DNA from: Holophagales bacterium
GTDB taxonomy: Bacteria; Acidobacteriota; Thermoanaerobaculia; Multivoradales; Multivoraceae
Length of the DNA stretch: 64,000 nt
Direction of reading: 5' to 3'
NCBI GenBank assembly: GCA_009843505.1
Contig: VYDI01000028.1
Span: 124,001 to 188,000, forward strand
Shown one piece after another: positions 16,729-25,204 of the stretch (its first letter is position 1; every line of letters begins with the position of its first letter). Below the pieces are notes generated by a model. It was not told where the DNA came from. It saw only the letters and a program-made list of their open reading frames with translations, and made no database searches. Made by a program: the position numbers and the translations under genes.

Positions 16729-17460
16729 ATGCGGTACACCACTTCCCTTCTTGCGGCGGCGCTCCTGGCGCTCGCGGCCATGCCGGCCGCGGCCGGATCG
16801 ATGGACGTCGATCTCAAGGCGTCCGACGGCACGATGCTCAAGGCGACCTACATGTCGCCCGGCAAGCCTGGCCCGGCGATGCTGTTGATCCACCAGTGCA
16901 ACATGGACCGGAAGTCCTGGAAGGGCATCGCGTCGCAGTTGGTTGACGCGGGCGTCCACGTGCTGACGATGGACCTGCGCGGCTTCGGCGAGAGCGGCGG
17001 CGCCGGCATCCGTGAGGCCGGCGGGTTCCCGCCGTTCCTGCAGACGGCGTCCGGCGACGTCGACATGGCGTTCAAGTACCTGAGCAAGCAGGAAGGCGTC
17101 GACACTTCCCGGATGGGCGCTGGAGGCGCCAGTTGCGGCGCGATGCTGACGGCCGATCTGGCCGAGCGCAACAAGGGTGTCAAGGCGTTGATGCTGCTCT
17201 CCGGACCGCCGAGCGACGGCGCGGTCGCCAACATGGCGGCGAGGTCTGATCTGGCTGTGTTCGCCGCCGCGGCGACGGGCGACACGATCACACCGGGCGT
17301 CGCCGACCGGCTCAAGGGCGCAGTCGATGGTTCGAAGCACCCGAACTCGACCGCCAAGATCTACGATGGCCCCGAGCACGGTCTGCCGATGTTCCCAAAG
17401 AACGAGGACCTCGAGCCGGCGTTGATCTCCTGGCTGAAGATGGAGTTGACGGGCAAGTAA
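16729..17460 (+). CDS. secreted alpha/beta hydrolase, dienelactone hydrolase-like
   Basis: A 243-residue protein with a signal peptide (MRYTTSLLAAALLALAAMPAAAG) followed by an alpha/beta hydrolase domain. The HQCNMDRKSW stretch forms the oxyanion region and DLRGFGESGG is a family landmark. The nucleophile elbow is GASCG (133-137, Ser135). Candidate acid D185 (TGDTITPG) and His217 (GPEHGLPMF) complete a triad. The substrate is unknown. The ATG at 16729 has a strong GAGAGGAGA ribosome site; the longer frame upstream is a shadow of the cyclase gene. Confidence 0.85.
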   Translation: MRYTTSLLAAALLALAAMPAAAGSMDVDLKASDGTMLKATYMSPGKPGPAMLLIHQCNMDRKSWKGIASQLVDAGVHVLTMDLRGFGESGGAGIREAGGFPPFLQTASGDVDMAFKYLSKQEGVDTSRMGAGGASCGAMLTADLAERNKGVKALMLLSGPPSDGAVANMAARSDLAVFAAAATGDTITPGVADRLKGAVDGSKHPNSTAKIYDGPEHGLPMFPKNEDLEPALISWLKMELTGK

Positions 17461-17478
17461 GGGCCAACGAAGGAAGGT

Positions 17479-17522
17479 GCCGGCCTGCGGCCGGCGCGTT
17501 TCCCTTGCCGCCTTCGGCGGCA
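17479..17522. terminator. two hairpins between convergent genes
   Basis: GCCGGCC-TGC-GGCCGGC (17479-17495) and TGCCGCC-TTC-GGCGGCA (17506-17522) are two perfect 7-bp stems with 3-base loops. The first is followed by GCGTTTCCCTT. Their place between the convergent hydrolase and enolase-superfamily genes suggests bidirectional transcription termination. Confidence 0.5.
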
Positions 17523-17553
17523 GCCGGCGGGGACGCCGGCGCACCCAGTGTGC
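17523..17553 (+). repeat. dispersed palindromic repeat, family 1, copy B
   Basis: GCCGGCGGGGACGCCGGC followed by GCACCCAGTGTG, one base different from copy A in the core. It directly follows two hairpins and ends a few bases from the stop of the minus-strand gene, again between convergent genes. Confidence 0.75.
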
Positions 17554-17558
17554 GGTCT

Positions 17559-18674
17559 TTACCGCAGCTCCTTGAGCTTGTTCCGCTCGATCAGGTCGAA
17601 GTCGATTTCGACGCCGAGGCCCGGCCCCATCGGGGCGTGGACGTAGCCCTCGGCGTCGACTTCGATGTCCTCGACCAGGCCGTACTTCTGGGCTCCCGCC
17701 GGCAGCAGGACCTCGAACCACTCGCAGTTGCGGATCGCCGCACTGATGTGAAGGTGGGCGACGTTGTTCAGCGAGTTGCCGCCGTGGTGGATCTCGAAGT
17801 TCATCCCGAAGCCCTCAGCCAGGTGGGCCGCCTTGAGGCAGCCGGTGATGCCGCCCTTGAGCGCGACGTCGCCCCGCAGGTAGTCCGTCGCCTGGTTGTG
17901 GATCCACGGCGCGAACGAGTCGTACCAGGCGCCCGGGAACTCGGTCGCCAGGATCGGGATGCGGAGCTGCTGGCGTAGCTTCGTGTAGTTGTAGATGTCC
18001 TGGTCGCCGAGCGGGTCCTCGTACCACTCGAAGTCGAGTTCCTCGATCAGCTTGCCGACCCGCAGGGCCTGCGGATAGTCGTAGCCCCAGGTCGAGTCGA
18101 GCATCAGCGGGAAGCCGTCGCCGACCGCCCTCCGCACGGCCCGGCAGATCTCCATGTCGTCGCGCCAGACGCGGAATGGATGGATCTTGTAGCCCTGCCA
18201 GCCGTTACCCTGGTACGAGAGCGCCTGCTCGACGTAGGCCTCGACGCTGGGCTGCTGCTCGGAGCTGGCGTAGGCGGGCAGCCTCTCCCGGTACGTCCCG
18301 AGCAACCGGTGGATCGGCTCCCCCGCCGCCTTGCCGGCGAGGTCCCAGAGCGCGACGTCGACGGCGCCGACGACCCACGGCTGAACCACCAGCCGCCGCT
18401 CCAGCATCTGCTGGTAGAGCTGTTCCCTGGCCAGCGGATCGCGACCCATGACGATCGGCTTGAGCATCCGCAGCAGCGGCTGCGCCGCGATGCTCGCTCC
18501 CATGCCGAGGAAGGAATGGCCTTCGATGCCATCGTCGGTGCGGATCGTCACCAGGGCGAGTTCGCCGACCTGGTTCGGCTTTCCGGCGGGGTCGAACGGT
18601 CCCCGGCCAAGGTAGGAATGCGGCGGGATGTCGTTCCAGGCGAAGAGGGTGAGGCTGAGATCGTCGATCTTCAT
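17559..18674 (-). CDS. enolase-superfamily (mandelate racemase/muconate lactonizing) enzyme, cytoplasmic
   Basis: A 371-residue protein starting MKIDDLSLTLFAWNDIPP, with the capping domain (GELALVTIRTDDGIEGHSFLG), the loop VGAVDVALWDLAGKAAGEPIHRLLG and barrel motifs YKIHPF (Lys base region), LMLDSTWGYDY, FEWYEDPLGDQD, LATEFPG, LRGDVALKGGITGCLKAAHLAE and IHHGGNSLNNVAHLH. The Asp/Glu/Glu metal ligands (LMLDS, YEDP, TEF) and a His in the HHGG loop are readable. This is close to the mandelate racemase or sugar-acid dehydratase groups, but the substrate cannot be assigned. The ATG at 18674 begins the family's normal N-terminus; a start at 18785 would read into the YoeB gene. Confidence 0.88.
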   Translation of the reverse strand: MKIDDLSLTLFAWNDIPPHSYLGRGPFDPAGKPNQVGELALVTIRTDDGIEGHSFLGMGASIAAQPLLRMLKPIVMGRDPLAREQLYQQMLERRLVVQPWVVGAVDVALWDLAGKAAGEPIHRLLGTYRERLPAYASSEQQPSVEAYVEQALSYQGNGWQGYKIHPFRVWRDDMEICRAVRRAVGDGFPLMLDSTWGYDYPQALRVGKLIEELDFEWYEDPLGDQDIYNYTKLRQQLRIPILATEFPGAWYDSFAPWIHNQATDYLRGDVALKGGITGCLKAAHLAEGFGMNFEIHHGGNSLNNVAHLHISAAIRNCEWFEVLLPAGAQKYGLVEDIEVDAEGYVHAPMGPGLGVEIDFDLIERNKLKELR

Positions 18675-18694
18675 GGGGCGTCTCCGATTCGGAA

Positions 18695-18967
18695 TCAGTA
18701 GTGGTAACGAGCAGCCAGAAAGAAGACCCGCTTGCCTTCGACCGCGTAGACCAGGCGATGTTCCTGGTCGATCCTCCGGGACCACTTGCCGGCGAGCTGC
18801 CCGCGCAGAGGCTCCGGTTTGCCCGGGCCTTCGAAGGGGTCGCGGATCGTGGCCTCAACAAGCTTCAGCGCCCGCAGGGCTCGCCGCCGATCCGTGCGGG
18901 TCCAGTACTCGAGGTCCTCGAGAAAGTGAGGGTCCATGACGGCTTCTCGCCGCCCTGTCGCTGTCAC
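18695..18967 (-). CDS. yoeB: YoeB-type toxin (Txe/YoeB family)
   Basis: A 90-residue RelE-fold mRNA interferase. Landmarks are FLEDLEYWTRTDRRRALRAL, DPFEGPGKPEPLRGQLAGKW, then SRRIDQEHRLVYAVE and the terminal ARYHY. The Glu, Arg and C-terminal His that act in catalysis of the family are all present, so the toxin is likely active: it would cut mRNA at the ribosome A site when released. The GTG start overlaps the antitoxin stop as GTGA. An internal ATG at codon 11 (MDPHFLED) is an alternative that gives a length closer to other family members. Confidence 0.92.
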   Translation of the reverse strand: MTATGRREAVMDPHFLEDLEYWTRTDRRRALRALKLVEATIRDPFEGPGKPEPLRGQLAGKWSRRIDQEHRLVYAVEGKRVFFLAARYHY

Positions 18968-19248
18968 TCCGCTTCGAGACCGAGCCGCTGGCGGAGCTCG
19001 TCGACGACGAAGACCTCGCCTTCGCCGTCCGCGGCCCGCTGACTCGCGGCCAGGAGGCGCCGGGCGTTCTTGGGCGAGCGCAGAAGGTATGCGGTCTCAA
19101 GCCAGCCGGCAAGTTCATGCGCGGGAACAAGCGCCACCGGCTCGTGCCCGCGGCGGCGGATCAGGACCGGCTCGCGCGTGTCCGTCACCTGGTCCATCAG
19201 GGCCGCCAGACGCTCGCGGGCCTTGGTGTAGGTCGTTTCATGGATCAT
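18964..19248 (-). CDS. yefM: YefM-type antitoxin (Phd/YefM family)
   Basis: A 94-residue antitoxin. The N-terminal DNA-binding domain reads TTYTKARERLAALMDQVTDT, then EPVLIRRRGHEPVALVPAHEL, which is the standard YefM core. The C-terminal half (ETAYLLRSPKNARRLLAASQRA) forms the toxin-binding helix that occupies the YoeB active site. It is first in the operon and immediately downstream of paired TGTACA-like operator sites. The call is secure from sequence and gene order. Confidence 0.93.
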   Translation of the reverse strand: MIHETTYTKARERLAALMDQVTDTREPVLIRRRGHEPVALVPAHELAGWLETAYLLRSPKNARRLLAASQRAADGEGEVFVVDELRQRLGLEAE

Positions 19249-19266
19249 CCGCGCACTCCCTGTAGT

Positions 19267-19285
19267 CGTACAGGATGACTGTACA
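19267..19285. promoter_or_regulatory. candidate YefM-YoeB operator with paired TGTACA-like hexamers
   Basis: CGTACA at 19267-19272 and a perfect TGTACA at 19280-19285 are spaced 13 bp apart just upstream of the yefM start. Characterised YefM-YoeB operators use palindromes with a TGTACA core, so this probably mediates autoregulation. Confidence 0.55.
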
Positions 19286-19352
19286 GGTTCACTGGGAGCG
19301 CGTCAAGGGATCACGGCTCCGAAGCGAAGTTCGCGTCTGCCATACTTCAATC

Positions 19353-19538
19353 GTGAGACGCTTCGGAATGGCTCTGCTCGCCGTGCTCACCGGCTTTCTC
19401 GCCGGCGCCGGCTTCAACGCCATGCTCGGCGACCAGGGAGCGGACACACCGGCGCTCGCGCTGCTCGGCGGCGCCTTCGGGCTCGGCGTCTTTCTCCTTC
19501 AGGCCCGCCGGCGGGCCCGGAAGGCGCCGCAACCCTAG
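19353..19538 (+). CDS. small two-helix membrane protein
   Basis: A 61-residue protein read from a GTG at 19353 (after CTTCAATC). It has a first hydrophobic helix ([20 protein letters not shown]), a short polar turn (GDQGADTP) and a second helix ([18 protein letters not shown]), then a basic tail ([10 protein letters not shown]) that would face the cytoplasm. I recognise no family. It is convergent with the DUF3604 gene, overlapping its 3' end by 4 bases. A longer start at 19275 is possible but reads through the antitoxin promoter. Confidence 0.5.
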   Translation: MRRFGMALLAVLTGFLAGAGFNAMLGDQGADTPALALLGGAFGLGVFLLQARRRARKAPQP

Positions 19539-21472
19539 GGCGTGTACCAGATCGGCGACGACCAGGCGCGTTCCTGGATCGTCGCCGGAAAGTCCTGTCG
19601 CGGAGTGGTGCCGGCCCGCAGCGCATCCCAGGACGACCAACGGCACACCGGGTTCTCCAGCACCCGGGCGTAGTAGAAGGCGCGCTGGTCCGGGTCGAAG
19701 TCGGGGTCGGTCCAGACGGTCTTCAACTCGGCGGCGCCCACGTCGGTGCTCGTCGAGCAATCGCGGAGATCGACGGTGGCGCCGTTGTCGGGGCAGCGGT
19801 GGGTGGCCGGGTCGACTTCGAGACCGTCGGAGCAGGCGACGTCGTAGAGCATCTCCGCGGTTTCGCCGCCTGATTCCCAGCCCTTGACGATCTGCACTCG
19901 CTGGAGCGGGGCGGCCATCGTGTCCTGCATCGCCCAGACGAGGAAGCTCGGCGCTTCGCCGCCGTCGTCGCCGGTGAGGTCGCCGCCCATCGGCACGCTG
20001 GTTTCGTAGGCGGCGGCGACGAGGTCGGGATTGTCGAGGTCGAGGCCGGCGAGCGCCGGGCCGCCGAAGAAGCGGACCTTGATCCGCGTACCGCTGGTGG
20101 CGAAGCTCTCCTTGCGGCGCATCGCGTCGAAGATGGACTCGCGCGTGTTCTCGTCGGCCCAGACCGCGGCGAGGCCCGAGGCGCCGTTCGTGATCGCCGT
20201 CGTGAACGGGTAGATGCGGCCGGTCCCGTCGTCGATCGGCCGCGCGGCGGCGGTCGGGTTCTGCAGGTCGGCCCCGGCCGCGGGCTCGCTGGGCACCGAG
20301 CCGCGCTGCTCGGCCGTCTGCTGCATGAGCCCGGACGCTCCCCAGTAGTTCTCCTCGTCAAAGGAGCCGGCGGCGACGTGGGTGTCGGACGAACCGATGA
20401 CGCCGAGCTTGTACGGGTTCGACACGCCTCCCGCCTCGATCGTCAGGCCCCGCCGGAAGGCGTCGCGGACGTAGCTGCCCGGCGGCTCGCTCAGGATGCT
20501 GGTGGAGACCCGGTACGGCATGATCTCGAAGCCCGCCCATTCGTCGTTCGGCGACAGCGCCGGATGGGTCTCCGAGGTGCCCTTGGTCTGGGTGATCTCG
20601 ACGATCGGCTCGTTGCGGCTCCGGAGGTCCGAGTAGGCCTGATCGATCGCGCCGCCCTCGAAGTACTCGTACTCGAACATCCGACCGGCGGAGCCGTTCG
20701 TGTTGTGAGGGATCGCGATCGCCTCGTAGCCCTGGTCGCGCCACTCGTCCATCCGCGCCCAGAGGTCCTCGGGGTTGTAGGAGTCGAGCCGCGAGAACGG
20801 AATGTCCGGCGCCTCGGCGCCACGGAAGACGACGTTGCGGTGCAGGTTCTCGTAGATGCCGCCGGCACCCGCCGAGGTGTACTCGTAGGCGATGAAGGTG
20901 GTGAACACGCCAGGCTCGTAGTGGCGGTTGGCCGACGCGGCGATCTCGCTCCAGGCGGAGCGGACGACGTTCTTGTCGAGATGCTCGCGGATGCTCGGGT
21001 CGGCGTCCGCCATGAACCGCACGTAGGGCTGCAGGGCGGCGAAGATGCCCCGCCGCTCCTGAACGGTTTCGGCGTTCCGCACCGTCTCGGCCGCCGGGTG
21101 GTTGTAGGCCGGCTGGTCTGGATCGACCATCGCCGGCAGCATGCCCAGGTAGTTCGCGTGGTCGGAGACCCCCTGGAAGTCGAGCGGCCGGTCGAGCTTC
21201 AGTTCAAAGCCGGCCGGATGCTCGATCGGGTTCCCCTTGGCGAACTCGTACGCCTCGTCCGGTCCGGCGCGGGTCGCGAACACGAAGGCGTCGTAGGAGT
21301 ACTTCGTGTGGACATGCAGGTCGCCGTAGAAGGCCTGACGATCGGCGGGGTTTCCGGTGCCCTGGCCGGAGGTGTCGGCTGAGGTGGCGGAGGGGCCGGA
21401 CGAGTCGTCGGCCGAGCAGCCCAGGGCCACGAGTACAGTCAGGGTCAGGATCAGAACGGCTGTTCGACGCAC
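19535..21472 (-). CDS. DUF3604 lipoprotein
   Basis: A 645-residue exported protein. The lipobox LVALGC places the lipid-modified Cys at 19, followed by a Ser/Gly-rich linker. The PHP-like metal motif [14 protein letters not shown] (50-63) and later [35 protein letters not shown] and [15 protein letters not shown] give the His/Asp-rich set of a DUF3604 metallohydrolase-like domain. It ends in the typical [10 protein letters not shown]. Function is not established for the family; a metal-dependent hydrolase is inferred from the PHP-like motifs. It is one of three in the window, separated by 110 bp from the divergent fused version. Confidence 0.9.
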   Translation of the reverse strand: MRRTAVLILTLTVLVALGCSADDSSGPSATSADTSGQGTGNPADRQAFYGDLHVHTKYSYDAFVFATRAGPDEAYEFAKGNPIEHPAGFELKLDRPLDFQGVSDHANYLGMLPAMVDPDQPAYNHPAAETVRNAETVQERRGIFAALQPYVRFMADADPSIREHLDKNVVRSAWSEIAASANRHYEPGVFTTFIAYEYTSAGAGGIYENLHRNVVFRGAEAPDIPFSRLDSYNPEDLWARMDEWRDQGYEAIAIPHNTNGSAGRMFEYEYFEGGAIDQAYSDLRSRNEPIVEITQTKGTSETHPALSPNDEWAGFEIMPYRVSTSILSEPPGSYVRDAFRRGLTIEAGGVSNPYKLGVIGSSDTHVAAGSFDEENYWGASGLMQQTAEQRGSVPSEPAAGADLQNPTAAARPIDDGTGRIYPFTTAITNGASGLAAVWADENTRESIFDAMRRKESFATSGTRIKVRFFGGPALAGLDLDNPDLVAAAYETSVPMGGDLTGDDGGEAPSFLVWAMQDTMAAPLQRVQIVKGWESGGETAEMLYDVACSDGLEVDPATHRCPDNGATVDLRDCSTSTDVGAAELKTVWTDPDFDPDQRAFYYARVLENPVCRWSSWDALRAGTTPRQDFPATIQERAWSSPIWYTP

Positions 21473-21582
21473 GGCGAGCCTCCCTTCGGGCGGTGTGAGA
21501 TCAGTGTAGCGGCGGTTCGCCCGCCGACTCCTAGCTAGGATGAACCGGCAACCCGTTCCTGCTCACCCCCTGGAGGAGCCGC

Positions 21583-24429
21583 ATGGCCCGACGCCCCGCC
21601 TTGCTCCACGCCGCCGTCTGCGGACTAGCCTGCACGCTCCTCCTGACCGGCTCACTCACCGCACAAGCTATCCCGCCGCTCACCGGCGACGACGTCGTCT
21701 CCGTCCGGGTGCGGTTCGGGATCACGGACACGGAGGCACAGTCCTGGGACGGCTCGGTCGAAGTGACCGGCGGCGATCTGCTGGCGCTGCGGAACTGGAG
21801 CGTGCACCCGTCGGAGTCGGTCGACGGCGCGAGCTGGACGATGGCAACCAGGCCGGGGATGAACTACCCGCGCCGGGTCTACCAGTGGGAGGACCCGAAG
21901 GGCACGGTGACCTACCTCCACCACCCCGGCGTCGTTGTCGACGTGGCGGCCCGGTCCGGAACGCGGCTCGCCTTCTCGACACCCCACGGCGACTTCGACC
22001 TGCGGCCGTCCGACCTCCGGGTGGGCGAAGAACTCGCATTCCTCGACGGCGCCGTGCTGGCCGACCGGGTCGCGCCGGCGGAGCCGCTGTCGTCGCCCGA
22101 GGTCGAGAACGACTTCGCGACGATGACGAGCGGCGAGGACGGCGAGGTATGGGCGGCCTGGACCGCTTACCGGGACGGCGGCGTCTCGATCATGGCGAGG
22201 CGCTTCGACGGCTCGGTCTGGCAACCGGCGATCCGGGTCACCGACGAGCCGGGCGACCGGCTGATGCCGAAGCTCGCGCGCGACCGCAGGGGACGCCCCT
22301 GGGTCGTCTGGTCCGAGCAGGTGGACGGCAACTTCGACCTCTACGGCCGCTACCTGCAGAGCGCCGCGGACGGCTCCTGGTCGGCCACCGAACGCCTGAC
22401 CTACGCACCCCAGGCCGACATCGAACACGAGCTGGCCAGCGACGCGGACGGCAACCTGTGGCTGGTCTGGCAGGGCTTCCGTGACGGCCGCTCCGACATC
22501 TTCGCCCGTCGCCACGACGGCTCCCGCTGGTCGGCCGAGGGACCCGTGTCCGACTCGCCGGCCAACGACTGGACGCCCGCCGTCGCAGCCTGCGGCGACG
22601 GCCGGGTCTACGTCGCCTGGGACACCTACGACCAGGGCAACTACGACATCCAGTTGCGCAGCTTCGCCGGCACCGGCTGGAGCGACGTGGTCCCGGTCGC
22701 CGACACGCCGAAGTTCGAGGCCCACGTGTCGATCGCCTGCGACCCCCGGAACCGGCTCTGGGCCGCCTGGAACGAGAGCGGGTTCCAGTGGGGCAAGGAC
22801 TCGGGCTTCGAAATCTACAAGGAGGCGACGCGCATCTACGAGTGGCGCACTCTCGCGGTGGCGGTGTGGAACGGCCTCCGCTGGCAAGTGCCCGAAGCCG
22901 ACGTGAACGAGCTGCTCGAACGCGAACTGCCCGAGTACATCCCGGGCTTCAACGACCTGCCGGTGCTGCAGACCGACGCCGACGGGAGGATGTGGCTGTT
23001 CTTCCGCCACCGCACGATCCGGGCCCGCGACACGCCGGACTTCACGCCCGCACACCGGGCCGCCTGGCAGATCTTCGGCACCGCCTACGTCGGCGACCAA
23101 TGGACGCGGCCGCTCCACCTGCCCTTCAGCCGCGGCCGCCAGGACGTGCGCTGGGAACTGGCCTCGGACGGCCGGGGCAACCTGTTCGCGGCCTGGCCGA
23201 CGGACAGCCGGGACTCCGAGGAGTACCTCTTCGAGCACTCCTCGATCAACGCGGCGAGACTGCCCGCACTGACCGGCGAAGCCACGCCGCCGCGGCTCGT
23301 CGCGCCGGAGACACGCGCCTACACGACCTACCCGGTGCATCCCAACGAAGCCGAAGACGTCGCGCGCATCCGCGCCTACACGATCGAGTCGGAGGGCCGC
23401 ACGTACCGCATCTACCGGGGCGACACCCACCGCCACACGGAGTTCTCGCACGACGGCCTGAACGACGGCTCGCTGATGGAGGCCTACCGCTACGCCCTCG
23501 ACGCCGCCGAACTCGACTTCCTCGGCGTCAGCGAGCACAACAACCGGGGCGGTCAGGACATCGAGTACGTCAACTGGCTGCACCCCCAGATCGCCGACAT
23601 CTTCCGCCTGCCGGGGAGCTTCGTGCCCGTCTACACCTACGAGCGCAGCATCAGCTACCCGGGCGGCCACCGCAACATCCTCTCGGCCAGACGCGGGATG
23701 CCGACGCTGCCGATCACGGAGGCGGAGTCACAGAGCGAGGAAGGTGCGGCGCGACTGTTCGCGTATCTCCGGGAGCACGACGCCATCTCGATCCCCCACA
23801 CCTCGGCCACCGGCATGGGCACCGACTGGCGCGACAACGACCCCGAGGTCGAACCGCTGGTCGAGATCTACCAGGGCGACCGCACGTCGGCAGAGTACGA
23901 AGGGGCCCCCCGGGCAGCCACCCGCGAGAAGCCGATCGGCCAGCAGGGAGGCTTCCAGCCCGCCGGCTTTGTCTGGAACGCCTGGGCGAAGGGCTACAAG
24001 CTCGGCGTGCAGGCGGCTTCGGATCACATCTCGACCCACATCTCCTACGCCGCCACGATCGCCGAGGACTTCACCGCCCAGGGCCTCCTCGACGCGATGA
24101 AGCAGCGCCACTCCTACGCCGCGACGGACAACATCATCCTCGACTACCGGATGCGGGCGAACGGTCGGGAGTACCTGCAGGGCGACATCGCCGAGATCTC
24201 GGGCCGCTTCGAACTCGTGGTCAACGTGATCGGTACCGCCCGCATCGAGCAGATCGACATCATCCGCGACCAGACCTTCCTCTACAACCGCCAGAACCTC
24301 GACCAGGAAGTGAACCTGACCTTCGTCGACAGCGATGTCGAGCCCGGCGAGCACTACTACTATGTGCGGGTGATCCAGAAGAACAAGGAGATCGCCTGGT
24401 CGTCGCCGATCTGGGTGACGGTCGAGTAG
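21583..24429 (+). CDS. secreted two-part protein: beta-propeller plus DUF3604 domain
   Basis: A 948-residue protein with a signal peptide (about 1-28, ending SLTAQA). The N-terminal ~450 residues carry repeated propeller-like blades (GEVWAAWTAYRDGG, GRPWVVWSEQVDGN, GNLWLVWQGFRDGRSD, GRVYVAWDTYDQGNYD, RLWAAWNESG), like the BNR/sialidase-type repeats. From about residue 600 a DUF3604 domain follows: YRGDTHRHTEFSHDG (611-625), FLGVSEHNN, AISIPHTSA and AWSSPIWVTVE at the end. The propeller would bind a substrate or cell surface next to the metallohydrolase-like domain. The ATG has GGAGGAGCC upstream. Its stop is only 3 bp from the next start, so it may lead the metal-ATPase operon. Confidence 0.87.
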   Translation: MARRPALLHAAVCGLACTLLLTGSLTAQAIPPLTGDDVVSVRVRFGITDTEAQSWDGSVEVTGGDLLALRNWSVHPSESVDGASWTMATRPGMNYPRRVYQWEDPKGTVTYLHHPGVVVDVAARSGTRLAFSTPHGDFDLRPSDLRVGEELAFLDGAVLADRVAPAEPLSSPEVENDFATMTSGEDGEVWAAWTAYRDGGVSIMARRFDGSVWQPAIRVTDEPGDRLMPKLARDRRGRPWVVWSEQVDGNFDLYGRYLQSAADGSWSATERLTYAPQADIEHELASDADGNLWLVWQGFRDGRSDIFARRHDGSRWSAEGPVSDSPANDWTPAVAACGDGRVYVAWDTYDQGNYDIQLRSFAGTGWSDVVPVADTPKFEAHVSIACDPRNRLWAAWNESGFQWGKDSGFEIYKEATRIYEWRTLAVAVWNGLRWQVPEADVNELLERELPEYIPGFNDLPVLQTDADGRMWLFFRHRTIRARDTPDFTPAHRAAWQIFGTAYVGDQWTRPLHLPFSRGRQDVRWELASDGRGNLFAAWPTDSRDSEEYLFEHSSINAARLPALTGEATPPRLVAPETRAYTTYPVHPNEAEDVARIRAYTIESEGRTYRIYRGDTHRHTEFSHDGLNDGSLMEAYRYALDAAELDFLGVSEHNNRGGQDIEYVNWLHPQIADIFRLPGSFVPVYTYERSISYPGGHRNILSARRGMPTLPITEAESQSEEGAARLFAYLREHDAISIPHTSATGMGTDWRDNDPEVEPLVEIYQGDRTSAEYEGAPRAATREKPIGQQGGFQPAGFVWNAWAKGYKLGVQAASDHISTHISYAATIAEDFTAQGLLDAMKQRHSYAATDNIILDYRMRANGREYLQGDIAEISGRFELVVNVIGTARIEQIDIIRDQTFLYNRQNLDQEVNLTFVDSDVEPGEHYYYVRVIQKNKEIAWSSPIWVTVE

Positions 24430-24432
24430 CGA

Positions 24433-25188
24433 ATGGACGCCGTCTGGGTCCTGGTTTCGGCCGCGGTCGGCATCGGCTTCGTCCACACGCTGATCGGCAT
24501 CGACCACACGCTGCCGTTCGTCGTCCTCGGCAAGGCTCGCGGATGGTCGCTGCGCCGGACGCTCTGGATCACCGGACTGTGCGGCGGCGGGCATGTGGCC
24601 TCGTCGGTCCTTCTTGGAGGCGCCGGCATCGGGCTGGCCATCTTCGCGACCGGTCTGGACCTCCAGGAAGGTCACAACTGGATGGAGGGCCGCGTCGGCG
24701 TCTTCGAGTCGATCGAGGCGGTCCGCGGCGACCTGGCGGCGTGGGCGCTCGTCCTGTTCGGTCTGCTGTACGCGGCGTGGTCCATGGCGCGCAGGCGCCG
24801 GCAGCAGCGCCACGTCCACGAGCACGCGGGCGGGCTCGTCCATGCCCACGAGCATCCGGCGGCGGGCGCCCACGAGCACCCGAAGGCTCCTGCCGCCGGC
24901 ATCGCCGGGCTCACCGCCTGGAGCCTGTTCGTCATCTTCGTGCTCGGCCCCTGCGAGCCGCTGATTCCGATCCTCATGGTGCCCGCGTTCCAGGTCGGCC
25001 TGTGGGCGGTGGTTCCGGTGACACTGGCGTTCGCCGTGACGACGATCGCAACGATGGCTGGCGTCGTGGCGCTCGCCTACCGGGGCCTCGACTTCGTGCG
25101 ATTCCCCCGGCTGCGGGCGCACGTTCACACGCTGAGCGGCCTCGCGATCGCCAGTTCGGGCCTCGCCATCATGCTGTTCGCGGTGTGA
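24433..25188 (+). CDS. UreH/NiCoT-like membrane metal transporter with His-rich loop
   Basis: A 251-residue protein with about six membrane helices. The first holds HTLIGIDHTLPFVVLGKA (18-35), a His/Asp metal motif like those of UreH, HupE and nickel/cobalt permeases. A second conserved part is ITGLCGGGHVASS. A cytoplasmic loop at 127-149 carries many His (HVHEHAGGLVHAHEHP, then HEHP), and GPCEPLIPI (172-180) follows in the second half. The family moves divalent metals such as nickel or cobalt, or sulfur compounds. The metal cannot be chosen from sequence. It lies directly upstream of the P1B-ATPase fusion, which supports a metal role. Confidence 0.78.
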   Translation: MDAVWVLVSAAVGIGFVHTLIGIDHTLPFVVLGKARGWSLRRTLWITGLCGGGHVASSVLLGGAGIGLAIFATGLDLQEGHNWMEGRVGVFESIEAVRGDLAAWALVLFGLLYAAWSMARRRRQQRHVHEHAGGLVHAHEHPAAGAHEHPKAPAAGIAGLTAWSLFVIFVLGPCEPLIPILMVPAFQVGLWAVVPVTLAFAVTTIATMAGVVALAYRGLDFVRFPRLRAHVHTLSGLAIASSGLAIMLFAV

Positions 25189-25204
25189 GGGCCGCACCCT
25201 CCTG

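Noticed and set aside
21652..23670. 672-residue minus-strand frame antisense to the propeller-DUF3604 gene
   Set aside because: Composition shadow of a GC-rich gene; no domain and no ribosome site.
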